Below, piece by piece: positions 25,061-36,902 of a stretch of 64,000 bases of DNA; within the stretch, counting starts at the first letter, position 1, and each line of letters starts with the position of its first letter. Below the pieces are notes generated by a model. The model ran no database searches, was not told where the DNA came from, and saw nothing but the letters and a program-made list of their open reading frames with translations. The stretch is from assembly GCA_028673005.1 (NCBI GenBank), contig CM054116.1, positions 74,041,315-74,105,314 on the forward strand, written 5' to 3'. Both the position numbers and the translations under genes were made by a program. The DNA comes from Tanypteryx hageni. Taxonomy: Eukaryota; Arthropoda; Insecta; Odonata; Petaluridae.

Positions 25061-25411
25061 GATAATTAAACAAGATTTACTACTGCCTTCTTCTAGTTAT
25101 TTAGCGAATTTTAAAGTTATTTATGACTGCGGTGAATGATAACGAATTTAAGCAAGGGACGAGTAGGAGACTTCGTTATTTTCCCAGCGATTAGCTCTGC
25201 CATTATTGATACATATTAGCCGTCCGTTTGTGTTTGTGTCAAGTTGCTCTAAGTGAAACATATAACCAATTGACCGATCTCGTCCCTTTTCCCCTCTTAG
25301 CTCCGTCCTTCCGCTTCTTTTTGCTTTTGCGGTTGTCTCTCTCTTGTCTCACGAACAATTTGGAAGGCTTCCCTTTTGACTCCCTCATCACTGGGATTTT
25401 GTTGGCCGTTC
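25061..25411. other. No gene seen
   Basis: Short mixed stretch leading into the pyrimidine array. Nothing recognised. Confidence 0.55.
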
Positions 25412-25640
25412 CACTCTCCCCTTCCCCCTCTCCCCTTCCCCCTCTCCCCTTCCCCCTCTCCCCTTCCCCCTCTCCCCTTCCCCCTCTCCCCTTCCCCCTC
25501 TCCCCTTCCCCCTCTCCCCTTCCCCCTCTCCCCCTTCCCACTCTCCCAATCCCCCTCTCCCTTTCTTCCTCTCCCAATCCCTCTCTCCCTATCTTCCTCT
25601 CCCAATCCCCCTCTTCCCTTCCCCATTCCTCTTCTTTTCT
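25412..25640. repeat. 14-bp pyrimidine minisatellite
   Basis: About eight or nine near-identical copies of CTTCCCCCTCTCCC run from 25412 to about 25535, followed to about 25640 by diverged related copies (CCAATCCCCCTCTCC type). The minus-strand Gly/Arg/Glu/Lys-rich frames are compositional. Confidence 0.93.
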
Positions 25641-26509
25641 TCCTCCCCATCACATCTTCCCTCCCTTTCCTTCCTCGGAATGCCCCTTTCTCCCGACCGC
25701 CGTTTGGGCGATAGTGTCTTAGCTCCCTCACGTGCTTCGTTTCGCGAAGCGTCACCCTGGGAATCATTTCATTAGAGACGTTTCATTTCCTCCCACCTCC
25801 CTCATACCCCTCTTCTCGCAGCTTGCGCGTCTGTCTCATCTTCTTCGATCGACCGTCTCCTATTTCCCATTCGGTTATAACGCGCGTTTTCCCCCGCTAG
25901 GCGTCCACGGAACCGTTTAATTAGCTACGGGCATTTGAAGCGGAAGTGGGGGGATTAACGGTCGAACGGTCTTCGAAATTCTCTTCGCGTCTTATTCTCC
26001 GCCCCCCTTGCCCGTTGATCCTTTTGCTCCCGCGCGTGAAGGGGTAATTTTTTTTATTTCTTTTAGGGGTGTCTTGTGTTCTTCCGCATAGGCAGAGGGA
26101 GACATCCGTGTTGGCTTCCCGTTTACCTTTTTATCCTGTGATCTCCTTTCCTCCTCTCCTTCCCCGTCGTTTTCTCTCGTCCCATTATGCGAGTGCCAGA
26201 AATTAGATTGTGCAATCTCTCCTCGGGGCTCGTTCTCTTTCTGCTCTTTAACCCTTTCCGCCCTCACCCGATCCCATTCCCACGACCTTATAACCCTTAA
26301 AACCACCAAACGTTTTACTAAAAGGGCCACACGAGACTTTATATATCACTTGGTGGAGCACAACCCACCTTTAAAATGACTGGTCTGGCCGTGCGTTAAT
26401 TTCAGTTTTTGGTTTTTTTGTCTTGGTTATGCGTCACGCGCACTTTATCATTATATATAGACGTTGCTTACAGAGGAGGAGGAGGATATAACATATAGGA
26501 GGATACTAA
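25641..26509. other. No gene seen
   Basis: CT-rich to about 26300, then A+T-rich. A small GAGGAGGAGGA run occurs near 26476-26486. The 112-codon minus frame at 25992-26330 has no family resemblance. Confidence 0.55.
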
Positions 26510-26995
26510 TGTTTAGGCACTTCCAGATGAGCTGGAGAATCGAAATTTTTTTCATAGGAAGGATTTTGTGCAAAACCGACTAGAAAAAACGAAAATCTTG
26601 AAAATGTGCAACAATGCGGCCACTAAAAATTCGCAACGGAGTTGAAATTTTATTAATAAGTAGAATTCTTAAAAAAAACGAAAGAGGGATTATACAAATT
26701 TTGATATTTTAATTTCTTTGGCAGTTAAAAATTCTTAAAGTTTAAACAAATAGATAACTGTTTAGGTACTACGGGATCAGCTAGGAAGCTGAAATTTTCA
26801 AGTTATTTACAGAGTAGTGCATTTGCACAAATAAACATTTGTATCTCTCCATAAATATATTGCGACGGCCGTTAAAAATGTTTAAATTTTAAACAATTAG
26901 AAAAATATTATTTCACTTCTAGAATTGTTACAACTTTAAAATTTGGCAAAAATGTGTAGCATTAATACCCCATAAAGAAGAAAGTATAAATTCTT
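26510..26995. repeat. Two diverged tandem copies, about 249-bp period
   Basis: TGTTTAGGCACTTCC...GATGAGCTGG (from 26510) realigns with TGTTTAGGTACTACGGGATCAGCT (from 26759). Later segments also align (GCGGCCACTAAAAATTC with GCGACGGCCGTTAAAAATG). Both copies are A+T-rich and much diverged, so this is an old duplication. The class is unknown. Confidence 0.6.
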
Positions 26996-27177
26996 AAATT
27001 GCAAAGTTTGGGGATTGTTTTAATCTATTATTTTTGCATAAGGGAAAAACGAACATCACTGTGGAGGTGAAATCTTTAGAATAAAAAAAATATTTGTAAT
27101 GATGAAATATCTGTCTGAAAAAGGAATGTTTTTTCAAGGTGAGATGATATGCTTGCAGAATGCAAGCACCTTCTACT

Positions 27178-27215
27178 AGTATATGTATATATATATACAC
27201 ACACACACACAATCA
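27178..27215. repeat. (TA)n(CA)n microsatellite, left block
   Basis: Short TA run followed by a CA run, cut off at right by the TIR element that starts at 27224. Confidence 0.9.
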
Positions 27216-27223
27216 TACATACA

Positions 27224-27658
27224 CAGCGCCGTAATTAGGGCGGGGCATCTGCCCCGGACTTAACCAAAGCAAGGGCGCAAAAATTGTTAAAGGCATGTTG
27301 TGCATGTCACAAGGACGGGAAATTTCACTACTATACTTGTTCCAGAAATTACGCATAGCAGAAACTATAAATTTCGATGATGCTATTGATGAGTTTTGCT
27401 GCATTAAAATCACATAGAATGACTCTTTAATATTAAAATATTTATACTTTCTGTATTTAAATTATGTACGTATGTGTAATTATGTATGTAATTATATTTA
27501 TAATTTTGTATTTAAATTATGTACATTTACAGTAAGAAATTATATCATTTATAGGTTATGTTTATTTATTAATTGTACGCCCTAAATCCATATAGGTATT
27601 AAAGAATTTTTTATGGAGGGGACGCATATTTGGTAGTTTATCCCGAGTTACAGCGCTG
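27224..27658. mobile_element. Short TIR element (MITE, hAT-like) inside a microsatellite
   Basis: The left end CAGCGCCGTAATTAGGG and the reverse-complemented right end CAGCGCTGTAACTCGGG match at 14 of 17 positions and begin CAG as in hAT elements. Length is 435 bp, with no coding capacity seen. The flanking 8-mers (TACATACA and TGTGTATA) differ, but both lie in TA/CA microsatellite sequence that mutates quickly, so the duplication may have been overwritten. A CCCCGGACTT-type start followed by GGGCGCA is seen in widespread invertebrate MITEs, as far as I recall. Confidence 0.65.
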
Positions 27659-27672
27659 TGTGTGTATATATA

Positions 27673-27727
<55 letters not shown>
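27659..27727. repeat. Compound (TA)n/(CA)n microsatellite, middle block
   Basis: Runs TGTGTATATATATG, then (CA) of about 13 units, then (TA) of about 13 units. It separates the MITE from the Penelope fragment. Confidence 0.95.
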
Positions 27728-27732
27728 TAACT

Positions 27733-28529
27733 AAAGGAAAAGAAAAGGTAGTGATGAGGGTGGCAACAGGGTGTTGAGGGAAGCTCAGCGGACACTTACC
27801 AAGTTGAGGACCAAGCTGGTAGGCTGCTGGGGGCGTCGAAGAGACACGTAAAACACACGAACACAAAAACACACGCAAGCTTATCGGGCCTATGCCCTTC
27901 TTCAGCGAAAGAGTAACGTAAAGTGACACACTGGGCGGGGAATGACAGGGTGATGTGGGAAGGTTGATGATTGGAGGAGGTGGGAAGTAGGAGGGGTGGA
28001 TAGCCAATAAAGAGGAAGTGTGGTAAGGGAAAGTGCGAATAACTACAAAGTAACAAGGAGACATTGTAAGGGGGCTAATAGGGTTAGCGGAGGTTGAGGC
28101 CAGGCGGAGAGAAAGAGTCGAGAAGATGGATATGTGCTAGTTCCCAGTGTCGGAGAAGGGGGGCAGGAGTGTCATAGGGTAAAGCGCGAATAATCCTAAC
28201 ATTATAGCAACTATTGAAGGGGACATTGTGGGTATTAGCATGTAATGCAACTGAGAGGGGGCGTCTGAGAGAAACGCTATTCCGGTGACCGTTCATTCGG
28301 ATGTTTAACGGATTGCTGGTGAGGCCTACGTAAAACGCGGGACAAAGGGTGCAGGTAAGGAGGTAAATGACGTTACGGGTGGTGCAGTTGCTTCTGGAGG
28401 TGATGGGGTAGGTGATGTTGGTGGAGGGACTCGAGAAAGAAGATGATGGTAGGTGGATAGGGCAAGTGAGGCAGCGAGGTTTTCCGCAGGGGTGGGAGCC
28501 TATTGCAAGAAGCGTGGTAGAAGTGGGAA
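27733..28529 (-). mobile_element. Penelope-like element, 3' coding end and terminal region
   Basis: The minus-strand frame from 28529 down to the stop at 28084-28086 encodes the C-terminal part of a Penelope-like reverse transcriptase-endonuclease. It starts just after an in-frame TAA bordering the (TA)n run. The linker motif CGKPRCLTCP (28441-28500) is the Cys-rich CxPRCxxC linker of the family. It is followed by the GIY-YIG nuclease: NVIYLLTC, then FYVGLTS, then LNIRMNGHR, and finally LLRHWELAHIHLL and PPGLN, which carries the expected Glu. GIY-YIG enzymes cut DNA to start integration. The reverse transcriptase domain is absent, so the copy is 5'-truncated. Downstream (27733-28083) lies the non-coding terminal region with a GAAGAAGGGC-ATAG-GCCC hairpin. 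Confidence 0.85.
27879..27905 (-). ncRNA. Degenerate hammerhead core in the Penelope 3' region
   Basis: On the minus strand: CTGAAGA (matches the hammerhead box CTGANGA), a 4-bp stem II GGGC-ATAG-GCCC, then GATA where an active ribozyme has GAAA. The position downstream of a GIY-YIG Penelope reading frame is where such ribozymes occur in this family. The substitution in the GAAA box would be expected to abolish cleavage. I could not find convincing stem I partners. Confidence 0.4.
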
Positions 28530-28533
28530 GTTA

Positions 28534-28568
<35 letters not shown>
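28530..28568. repeat. (TA)n microsatellite, right block
   Basis: About 18 TA units directly upstream (minus-strand sense) of the truncated Penelope reading frame. Confidence 0.95.
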
Positions 28569-28573
<5 letters not shown>

Positions 28574-31500
28574 AATGGATTGAATAAGGCTGATGATGTT
28601 ATATTATATATAAAGTATTGCATTCACTTGATAAATATAGTGTAGATTTCGTTACTGATGTCCAACGACATCATTTTCCGGAACATACACGAATATGCGT
28701 GTCTTAAAAAAATTTATGGATATGTCCCGTGAGCCGTAGTTTGGGTCCATTGCTCGAAAACAATCTATCCTCCCGTTTGTGACGAGTGAGCTGAAAAGGA
28801 AGGATTCGTAGGAGGCAAAGTATCGATGGTTTACTATTATCATTAAGTTATATGCGTAGCCCATAGAATGCGCAGATGCTTCGTATAATACCTGTGTATT
28901 ATGAGAAGGAATTTCCTCCGTCTGGTTGGTTCCTAAGTCTCGCAATTAGCGCGATCAGCCGCAGAACGTCCCAAATAGTTTTGCACGGTGGCCAATTTTT
29001 TGATGCATCTCGTTATTGATGACAATATTAGTTTTCCGAAATTTTTTGGCGTCGCTGGGTTTTAATTTTATTCTTTGGTATTATTCACTCTTATCTAAAG
29101 CTCTTCTCTCTCTCTCTCTCTCTTTTAACTATCTTCCTCGCTTATTCTTGTTCCCTGTTCTATTCCTACCTCTTTGCTTTTAGCATTCTGACCTCAATGA
29201 CTCCCTTCAACACTCCGTTGTAGTCTTAAAAGCTGGCCCATTTTTTCTGCGTAGTTATAATAATTAAGCTTATCTTTTTTCCTTTTATTCTTCCTCATTT
29301 GCATCATCTCGATCCAACTTAACGCAGTCGACGACAGACACGTCAAGGAAGCTACTTGTCTACTCTGTCTTCTTTTCTCAATGTCTATGACTCACAATCA
29401 CGTAGGACTAAGTTCCGTCTCATAAACGTATCATGAATTCATTTAGATTTTGTTTATTAATGATTTTTCAAAATCGAGAGTCGTGTCACAAGTGTATGCC
29501 CTCTTTTATTTGTTGCGATAATTTCTTCCGGTAAATCGAATCTGCTGTGCCCTTACTCCCTTGTCTACTGCTATTTTCAGTTTTTCAATCTACTTGGAAT
29601 TTTCATCGTAGTAAAAACAATAAGTAAGTTGCTTTCCTTCATATCTCGCAACTGGTGCTTAAACCTTGTCCGACCTCCAACTATTTAGGTTGTACCTCAG
29701 ATAAAAAACGTGTAAATAAAAAGACACGATGATTGATTGTTTCATTCCCTCGGTGTAACTTTGATTGATTTGGTCTTTGTCGCTGTAGGTCATGTATGTG
29801 TGTGCTTAGGGATTAGCAGGGGTTCGGGAGAGAAGAGTTGGGGGAGGAAGAAGAGGGAAACGGCAGACGAGATGGAGGTTGCGGGTGTTACATGTAGGTT
29901 AGAATATATGAGATCTTTGTCACATCATATCTATCTCTTTCTCTGCTTCTCTCTTTCCATATATATCTCTCTCTCAATCTTTTCTTTCTCTCTCTCTCTG
30001 TGAAAGAGGCGAGCAAGACAAATGAAGGCACATAAAGAGATTGGAAGACCGCTCGCGGGTTAGTAGGTTGGGCGGCGGAAGGGCAGAGGGGGAGATGTGT
30101 AGAAAAAGAGAGGGGTTGGTGGAGAGAGCGTGACGCCCGAGAAAAATGAGGCGAGAAAGACAAAAGACGAAAGGGTGTGGGACGCCGGGTGACAGGTGGC
30201 GGTGGAGTGGGAGGGGGAGTTTCTGGAGATACGGTCTAAGAGACAGCGGCGTAGGGTGGAATGGCCTTTCACGGTTGGTCTGAGTGGTGGCGCTTTTGGA
30301 CACGTTTGGACATTTCGCTCTGCGTCGCTCGTGTGACGAATATCTTTGGCGGCCCGTCTAGGTTAAGAAATTACGCCCGAGATTTTGATTAATATTGCTG
30401 GTAAGACCTGCGCAATTTCAGTGATTGTTTTTTTTGCCGGGTTTGGATTATTTTGTTCATTTTTCGATCCTTAGATCTAGTATACAAGCGTAATATATGT
30501 GCATGTATGTATAAGCTAATGCCATATTTTGATATACTATCAAATTATTTAATCCATCACTATTTTATGCGATTCGCGGTAGGCATCAGCTTTGCCTTTT
30601 TTAAATATTTAATGTTCGGCAAATTCAAGGTATTCTACATACGTACATCGGAAGTATATGCCTATTATAATTTTAAGTTCTCCCGCTTTAACGAGCCGCA
30701 TGACATCTTAACTGAGCGTCGAATAACCACCTTCCTATTAGCTGTAATTGATAAAGAAAAATAGTGATTTATCCACGCAATTAGTTTCAGCCGTCTAGAA
30801 AGAATCTTTGTACATTTTTTTCCTTCTCGCGATCGTGACGATGTTACGTTTTTACCCTTTTGAACCCGTTAGTTTAACGACGGCTATCGATTCTCTCGCC
30901 CTCCGTCCTCTTCCTCTCTTTTCTGTCCCCATTCCACCGTGCCACTCTTTAATAAATGCTATCGGAGATTTTTCCCCCCTTCGCTGGTGTCGCTCCTTCT
31001 CCCCCGACCCGTTACCTATGCTTCCTCTCGTATTCCCGATGCGGTTATGAATCGAGAGGAGAGAGAGAGAGGTAAAGAAATAAGGATATTATACGAGAGA
31101 GAGAGAGAGGGAGAAATGAGATGCGAGGTTAAATATCTTACTGGAGGTCCTGATTTGTCGCCCTGCGGCAGCCGCTGATGTGGATGCAAATGCTGTGTTA
31201 ACCGATGTCGCCCTCCGAACCGCTTCACATTTTATGACTCTCCTGCTCCATAGAAACAGAAGGGCTTGGGAATAAAAATAATCGCTCCGTGTTGGCAGAT
31301 CTATTCGTTTCGTTTTTTTCGTACGCTTTTTTACTCGTCCCACGCTCACTTATCTGTTACCACCCATCATCCTGTTTCTCCTTCCCCTCTCCCCATCGGT
31401 TCTCTCCCGTCGTTGTTCATGGAAACGAGCCTTTGGTTTCCTAATTTGAACCAACGAAGGGCGAATTGCTGTCTAAGAAGGCTACTTTGTCCTTTGAATG

Positions 31501-34500
31501 AACACATGTCAGACTCGACCCTTTTATGGCTACGGACTTACCTACGTCACACATTGCCCGATGAATTAATTCTTGCGTATTTTTTGCTTCCGTTCACTCT
31601 TAACTAATTTTGCGTCATAATTCGTCTGTACCTCTCACTCTCTCGCGTACGGGTCTGTTAAAGAAGTGAAGAGACAGAACAAACACGTTTTTATTCACTC
31701 TTCTCTCTCTACATTTTCCAACCCCTCTCTCATCATCTTCCCAAACCCTCCCGTAGGAGGAGAGTGAGTAAAGGAGGTATGTTTGGGTGGAGAAAGGGAG
31801 TAGACGAAGGGGGCGTGGCCCCGTTGTGAAGGAGGCGTGGGAGGTAGAGTCTGTTTGTGGCATGGAGGGAAGGTGATTTCTGCTCTCCTTCCCCCTTCCA
31901 CCCAGAGCCCGTTCTTTCCATCTAACCCCTTCTTCATCCTCTCGAAGGAAGGTTGTTCCTCTGGATATACATGTCGTCCTCGAACTTCAGCTTTCTCTAG
32001 TGTCGGGTTGCCCTCCTTATACACCGACTCCTTAAGCTCCGTATTTTTTTCTTCCAGCTCGATAAAAAACTTTCGATTCTCATTTTCGCCTGCCCGCCTC
32101 TTATGACTTTGTACTTCGTCCCTTTTTTCGCATCTTAATTCGTCCCTCTTGTCCTTTCCTTTCGCTCTTCCTTCGTCTATATTTCCCTCCCCTCTCTCTT
32201 TATCTCTGTCCTTTGACTTCCTTACCATATTTCTGCGATCCCTCTGGTACGCCATCTAGTCTCTCATCTCTCTCTATCCAAACTTCCAGAGGCAACGGGC
32301 TCGTCATCACGTCACCATCCTTAATGACTCCTCCGCTCCCCTTCTCTTCTATTTTTTTTCTTCCCACGCACCAAACTCGTCTGTCTATTCCCCCTCCCCC
32401 ATCTCTGAGTCGTCGTCCCATACCATTTCGCTCCATCGATTTTTAAAATCCACCGTTATCTCGTTTAAAACAATTCCCATGTGTTATACTCCGAAAAATT
32501 GTAGTTTTTACCAGATGAAAATGTAAGTACGTTCTGGTGTTTATCGATGTAACTATTTAGGACCACTTTACCCACCGGTTATCTTTTGACATACACTTGT
32601 GTATTTAGGTAGATGGATATTGTGGCGTATACGTTGGTTCTCAGAATGTATTACTCATTGTCAGATAAATTTTATCGAGTCATTGTATACAAAAGTTGGC
32701 CAGTCGATCGAGTTTTGTTCACACATCCGTGAAAGACAGAGGAAAGACTACCCGATGCAGTCTTCATAGAGTGATCCTAAACGATCCATCCCGAGGAAAA
32801 ATATAAGATTTCGACGTGGTCATGATATTGAATAGTGGCATTCACGTCCCTACAAATAGCCTTCAGAATTACGAAATGTGGAAAATGTAAATCGGACACA
32901 ATGCTATCTATATATGCCGTCTCCTTTTTTTATGCCATCGATCCTTTATTCCCTCTGTCTGGTATTTTCCCCAGTGGCGTCGCCTCTTTTTTTCGGCCAA
33001 ACTCCTGGCACCCCATACTTCCCCCTCATAGACCCTTTCTCGAACCCTTCCTCCTCGCCTCGCTTGCGTTCCAATCCATATTACCCCTCATTTTTCTCCG
33101 CGTCCCGAGCCAATGGTTATGCTCCTGCGCTCCTTCTTAACAATATACTCCTCTTCCTCCCATTTCCTCCCTCGATTTTTCTCTCGCCTCATCCGACCCG
33201 ATCTTATCGCGCGACATCAACCCTTTCTTTTTCCCCGATAAGGCGGTTTTATTAATTTTTTTCATGGGAAGGGGGCGGGAGAGGGAGTCCTTTTCCTCCT
33301 CGCGCTACGCGTATTTTATACTTGTATTGCCACACATGGCCCTTATCTCCGTTCAATTTTTTTAAAAGCATTCTCTTCTCCTTTTTCCGCTTTCTCCCCT
33401 TGCGCGTCTATGGCATTCTGATCACCCTCTTCGTTTTTCTTGCGGTTCGCTTCATAAAAGGCTCGCTGGTCAGGAAGAGTAGGTGTTCAGTGGGTTCGTC
33501 GTTTTCTGCCAGAAATCGTTTGATTCCTACTTTATTTTGTTAGTTTCAGAGTAATTGTTATGGAGAGTAAAAGGGCGAGAAACATTTTTCCACTCTATTT
33601 CCGTAAAAGCCCGCATTCTGAGGAAGGGACTCTTGTTTAATTGGGCCGTGGCATCATAAGGCGAACGAGATAATAAAATCAAGTCCTTTGTGTACAAAAT
33701 AAATGAGGCGCACTTAACACACAGAGAAATGTACAGAGTAGCACCTCTTTCCCTTCCACTGCTAAGCCAATTTATCTTACCTATCTTACCTTCCCTAGTG
33801 ATTAACCCTTAACTATTCCTTGTTTTATCCCCGCAAACATTAGCTTATGCCTTTATCTACTCCCTACCTATATCTTATGTAAATATTTACGGATTTAATT
33901 AGGTTATTCGTTCGATGATAGTTTTAAGCACAGATCTGGGCCACTTTCTTAAAATGGTATGCTATGTGTGGATTGAAGTAATGCATATTAATATTGTCTG
34001 TCGTTTTTTCATCCTGAAATGAAATTTCCTAAGGTTAAGTCTGATTTAGCGAGTTTTATAATTTTAAAATGTGTGAATATTGTTATTCATATTTACGTGA
34101 GGATAGTTCGAATGCACTATGAGTCTTTAAGGAAATGATTTCATTACCAAATTGCACTTACTTGTATACCCCGCTTAATTATCCGAAGGAAATTCAAATA
34201 ATCGCCCAATCCATATTTCGAATTACGTTACTGTTACAGCTACAGATACGTGTTGCTGTGCTACCTTCGTTCCTTCCCTTCATTGCATTTAGTAATTATC
34301 TCACAAATTAACATTTTATTTCTGATTTTATTTCATCTTGGAATAACCTTTTCACTCGTTTATCTTGGCACAGATTTGAACTAAATGACGAGCATTTATG
34401 CCGATTGATTTTAATATGGAATTGGAAGAATTATTCATCGTATTTCCGTTTTAATCCTTCATAAATCACATAGTCGCACTTGAGAATTTCCGCGTTGATT

Positions 34501-35079
34501 TTGTTGCGCAGCAGCCCAGTCCGAATGGCTCGCCTACCCTCTCTGTTACGTCTCCTTTCCCCCCGTTCAACATTTCCTTCCTCCCTCGTTCCACCTCCCG
34601 AAGTTCCCCTTCTCCATCACGGAGCTGCAATTTTTACACGTCGCCGCCGCTCCATATCTCCAGCTGCACCCGCTTCGCACGGCCTTTCCTTGAGAGGGGA
34701 GGGGAGACGCCCATTTTCTACCCCGTCTCAATCCCAGCTAGCCCCCATCTATCAAAACATCCTCTCATTTTAGTCGAGTTTATATTTTACCTCGCGTGGG
34801 CATTTTTATATACATACATACACTCAACCGTCGCCTTGCTCGGTACATTCGTTTCTGGGAAAGACCGTGTAAAGGGAACCGTGCAAAGGGGGATAAATTT
34901 CTCCGTAGGAATACATGAGGTTATATTTAAGCACCATCTTGAGTTCAACGTGGTATAATTTAGTTATATTGTATTCAGAATTGCTTCCTTTATTATTTAT
35001 TACAACCTCTTTCAAGGAGAGGACACGATAGTGGGATCACGAATTTTTATGAAAATTGCACGCCTAAATAGTAAAGTAA
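28569..35079. other. No gene seen; several simple-sequence patches
   Basis: A (TC)n run lies at 29106-29125, a purine-rich + strand block at 29820-29880 and 30000-30300, GAGA runs at 31055-31112, and CT-rich patches at 31620-31750, 32080-32440 and 32940-33240. The frames at 28652-28945 (-), 30453-30764 (+) and 31695-32255 (-) show no family motif. The last is Lys/Glu/Arg-rich as expected from the reverse of a pyrimidine tract. The stretch 33550-34450 is A+T-rich and featureless. Confidence 0.55.
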
Positions 35080-35142
35080 TTGTTGGCGGTGAGCGTATAG
35101 TGGGTGTGTTCGAACCGTGAGGGCGCGAGCTCGATTCCCTCT
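35080..35142 (+). repeat. tRNA-like SINE head
   Basis: TGGCGGTGAGCGTATAGTGGG (from 35084) resembles an A-box/D-arm, and 40 bases on GAGCTCGATTCCCTC (35126-35140) resembles a B box and T arm, a normal pol III spacing. The anticodon arm does not fold cleanly. It is probably the 5' part of a tRNA-derived SINE, with the body running into the sequence to about 35365. Confidence 0.4.
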
Positions 35143-35263
35143 TGGTTAGCCTCTTTTTTCTTTCATTCTTCCTCCTTTTATAAATCCTTTTTCGTATTTC
35201 GCATTTTCAAGAGAGAGTGCCACTGGACTATTCTTTCCACCGGTTGCCCACTCTCGAGTCCTT

Positions 35264-35308
35264 AAGCCTTGATGATGGTTACTTGGTAATCGAAATACGT
35301 ATGGGCTT
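35264..35308 (+). ncRNA. Hammerhead-ribozyme-like motif
   Basis: Box 1 is TTGATGA (35269-35275; consensus C replaced by T). Stem II is GGTTAC-TTG-GTAATC, six pairs with one G-T wobble (35277-35291). Box 2 is an intact GAAA (35292-35295). Stem I can form between AAGCC (35264-35268) and GGCTT (35304-35308), placing all parts in the order of a type I hammerhead. The change at the first core base and lack of a clear UH cleavage site suggest an inactive relic. It lies about 130 bp downstream of the tRNA-like head, on the same strand. Confidence 0.4.
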
Positions 35309-35365
35309 TTATCCGGCTTTTTACTCCGTTTTTTATCCGGCTTTTTATTCGGGTTTTTATCCAAA
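35305..35365. repeat. Short T-rich tandem repeat
   Basis: About two and a half copies of a 22-24 bp unit (TTTTATCCGGCTTTTTAYTCSG) directly follow the hammerhead-like motif. The matching minus frame has a short Lys/Pro/Asp repeat. Confidence 0.75.
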
Positions 35366-36821
35366 TTTACTGGTTTTCGAGATTTTTCCTTCGCTTACAT
35401 ATATATTACACGTGTTATTTATTTTTGAGCCGTCCAATTCCTTCCATTTACAATTTTCGATTAATTTCTCTCCTTATCTTTCGCATCGTAGCTTCATCTA
35501 GTAAATCCCTTACGCGTTATTTTCTCGTTCAACTCCAAGTGAGGTTTTGTTCCTTTTCCTCGAGTCTCGACGGTTAACTTCCTCAGAAGATGGCGAGTCA
35601 TTTCTTTTTCGCTCGCCTTATCGTTTATGTTACGGGGAAACTGCCGCTTTGCATACTGCGCGTGGATTTTTTTCTGCCTTGATCGCCCGGCACTTTGGTT
35701 CGTTGTTGATTAGGTTTGGCCTCAAGGGCCCTCCTCCGTTTGTTCGACTTGATCTATATGCATAGGATGCAGTCTTGTAATTGCCTTCATAGCTAAGTTC
35801 TCCGTACAGCCGAGTATGTATGGCGTTCATAAATTCGTGTCATTTCGATTTTCGGCTCGATATTCCGGCGCCGTGGAATGATTTTTCATTCTTTAGTCCT
35901 TTTTTAGATCGGCCCATTTTTCAGTAAATGGAGAAAAAAATCGCAGTGGCTTTAACTTAGATTTTTTGCGATGCGGTCATAATTTACTCACGATAATAAT
36001 AGCAGTTTGCGGTTCCTTTTGTAAGTATCCCGAGAAGCCGTTGTTTGTTCGCGTTTAATACCCGAAAAATCGAGCGATATGCGAAGAAGTAAGCTTTGAA
36101 GGACGTATACATTGAAATACCAACGTCCCGTGGTTCAGTTACATCGACGTTTTAGCCGTTGAAATTGTTTTTCCCTATCCTTCCTATTCATCATTTTGTG
36201 TTATGGGTTTCCGTTTGATTTATGGGCCGACTCCCTCCTCCTCCCCTCAGAAAGAGGCTTTCCAGTCCACCTCTCCTCCCACTTTACTCTCTGACTCACC
36301 CACGCCCAGATTTTCCAATTTCGTCACTTTTTCACGTCTAAAAATTTTTTCCCCAGCCGTCTAACCCCTCTCCATAACGCAAAATGGCGCGTCCTGCAGA
36401 TTTATTTTCTTTTGTCGAAAGTGATGGAGGAAAACGTCGGATCCACCTTTCTCGAAAATGACGCTTATTATAGAAGCTGTCTGCCTCACTCCCTTTTCTT
36501 TATCCCTGGCAAAGTATCGGATAGTTTTATGACCAGCTCGGCCTTATATATCCCACTAGGACGGTCTTTCCCCCCCGCGGCCGCAAAAATAATCAAATTA
36601 GCGGGAGTTTTCGTCCTCGTCCATTTCATACCGTGTCGCTGTCACCTATATTCTCCCCAGAGCACGAGAGCGAGACTAGGCGTGGAGAGGCGAGCACCGT
36701 CTCTGCTTCACCCACACACACGTACACGTACCCCCCACCCAAACCCCCCTCTCTTCTCTTTCTCTCTCGAGGGATGAAGGCCCAAGCGTTCCCACATATG
36801 TATACCCTTGGCTTCTGGGCC
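35366..36821. other. No gene seen
   Basis: Mixed sequence with no recognised domain or RNA. Confidence 0.55.
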
Positions 36822-36902
36822 GGGAGCGTGGCTCAGCTCAACAGGGCTTTCCACTCCGCTGACCTTGCCTGCTAAAGGTTAATCCCCGAGTCCTCCCACT
36901 CT
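36822..36902 (+). repeat. tRNA-like SINE head, degenerate
   Basis: GGGAGCGTGGCTCAGCTCAA followed by CAGGGC looks like an acceptor/D-arm of a long-variable-arm tRNA. Then come CACTCCGCTGACCTTGC and a weak B box, GGTTAATCCCC. The T arm is corrupted. It is best read as a tRNA-derived repeat, not a functional tRNA. Confidence 0.35.

Noticed and set aside
28576..28620. CTGATGA next to the Penelope fragment, on +
   Set aside because: No GAAA within reach and opposite strand to the element. The following sequence is TA-rich.
28652..28945. 97-codon minus frame beside the Penelope fragment as part of that element
   Set aside because: No reverse transcriptase motifs, and separated by the microsatellite. 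Composition gives no support.
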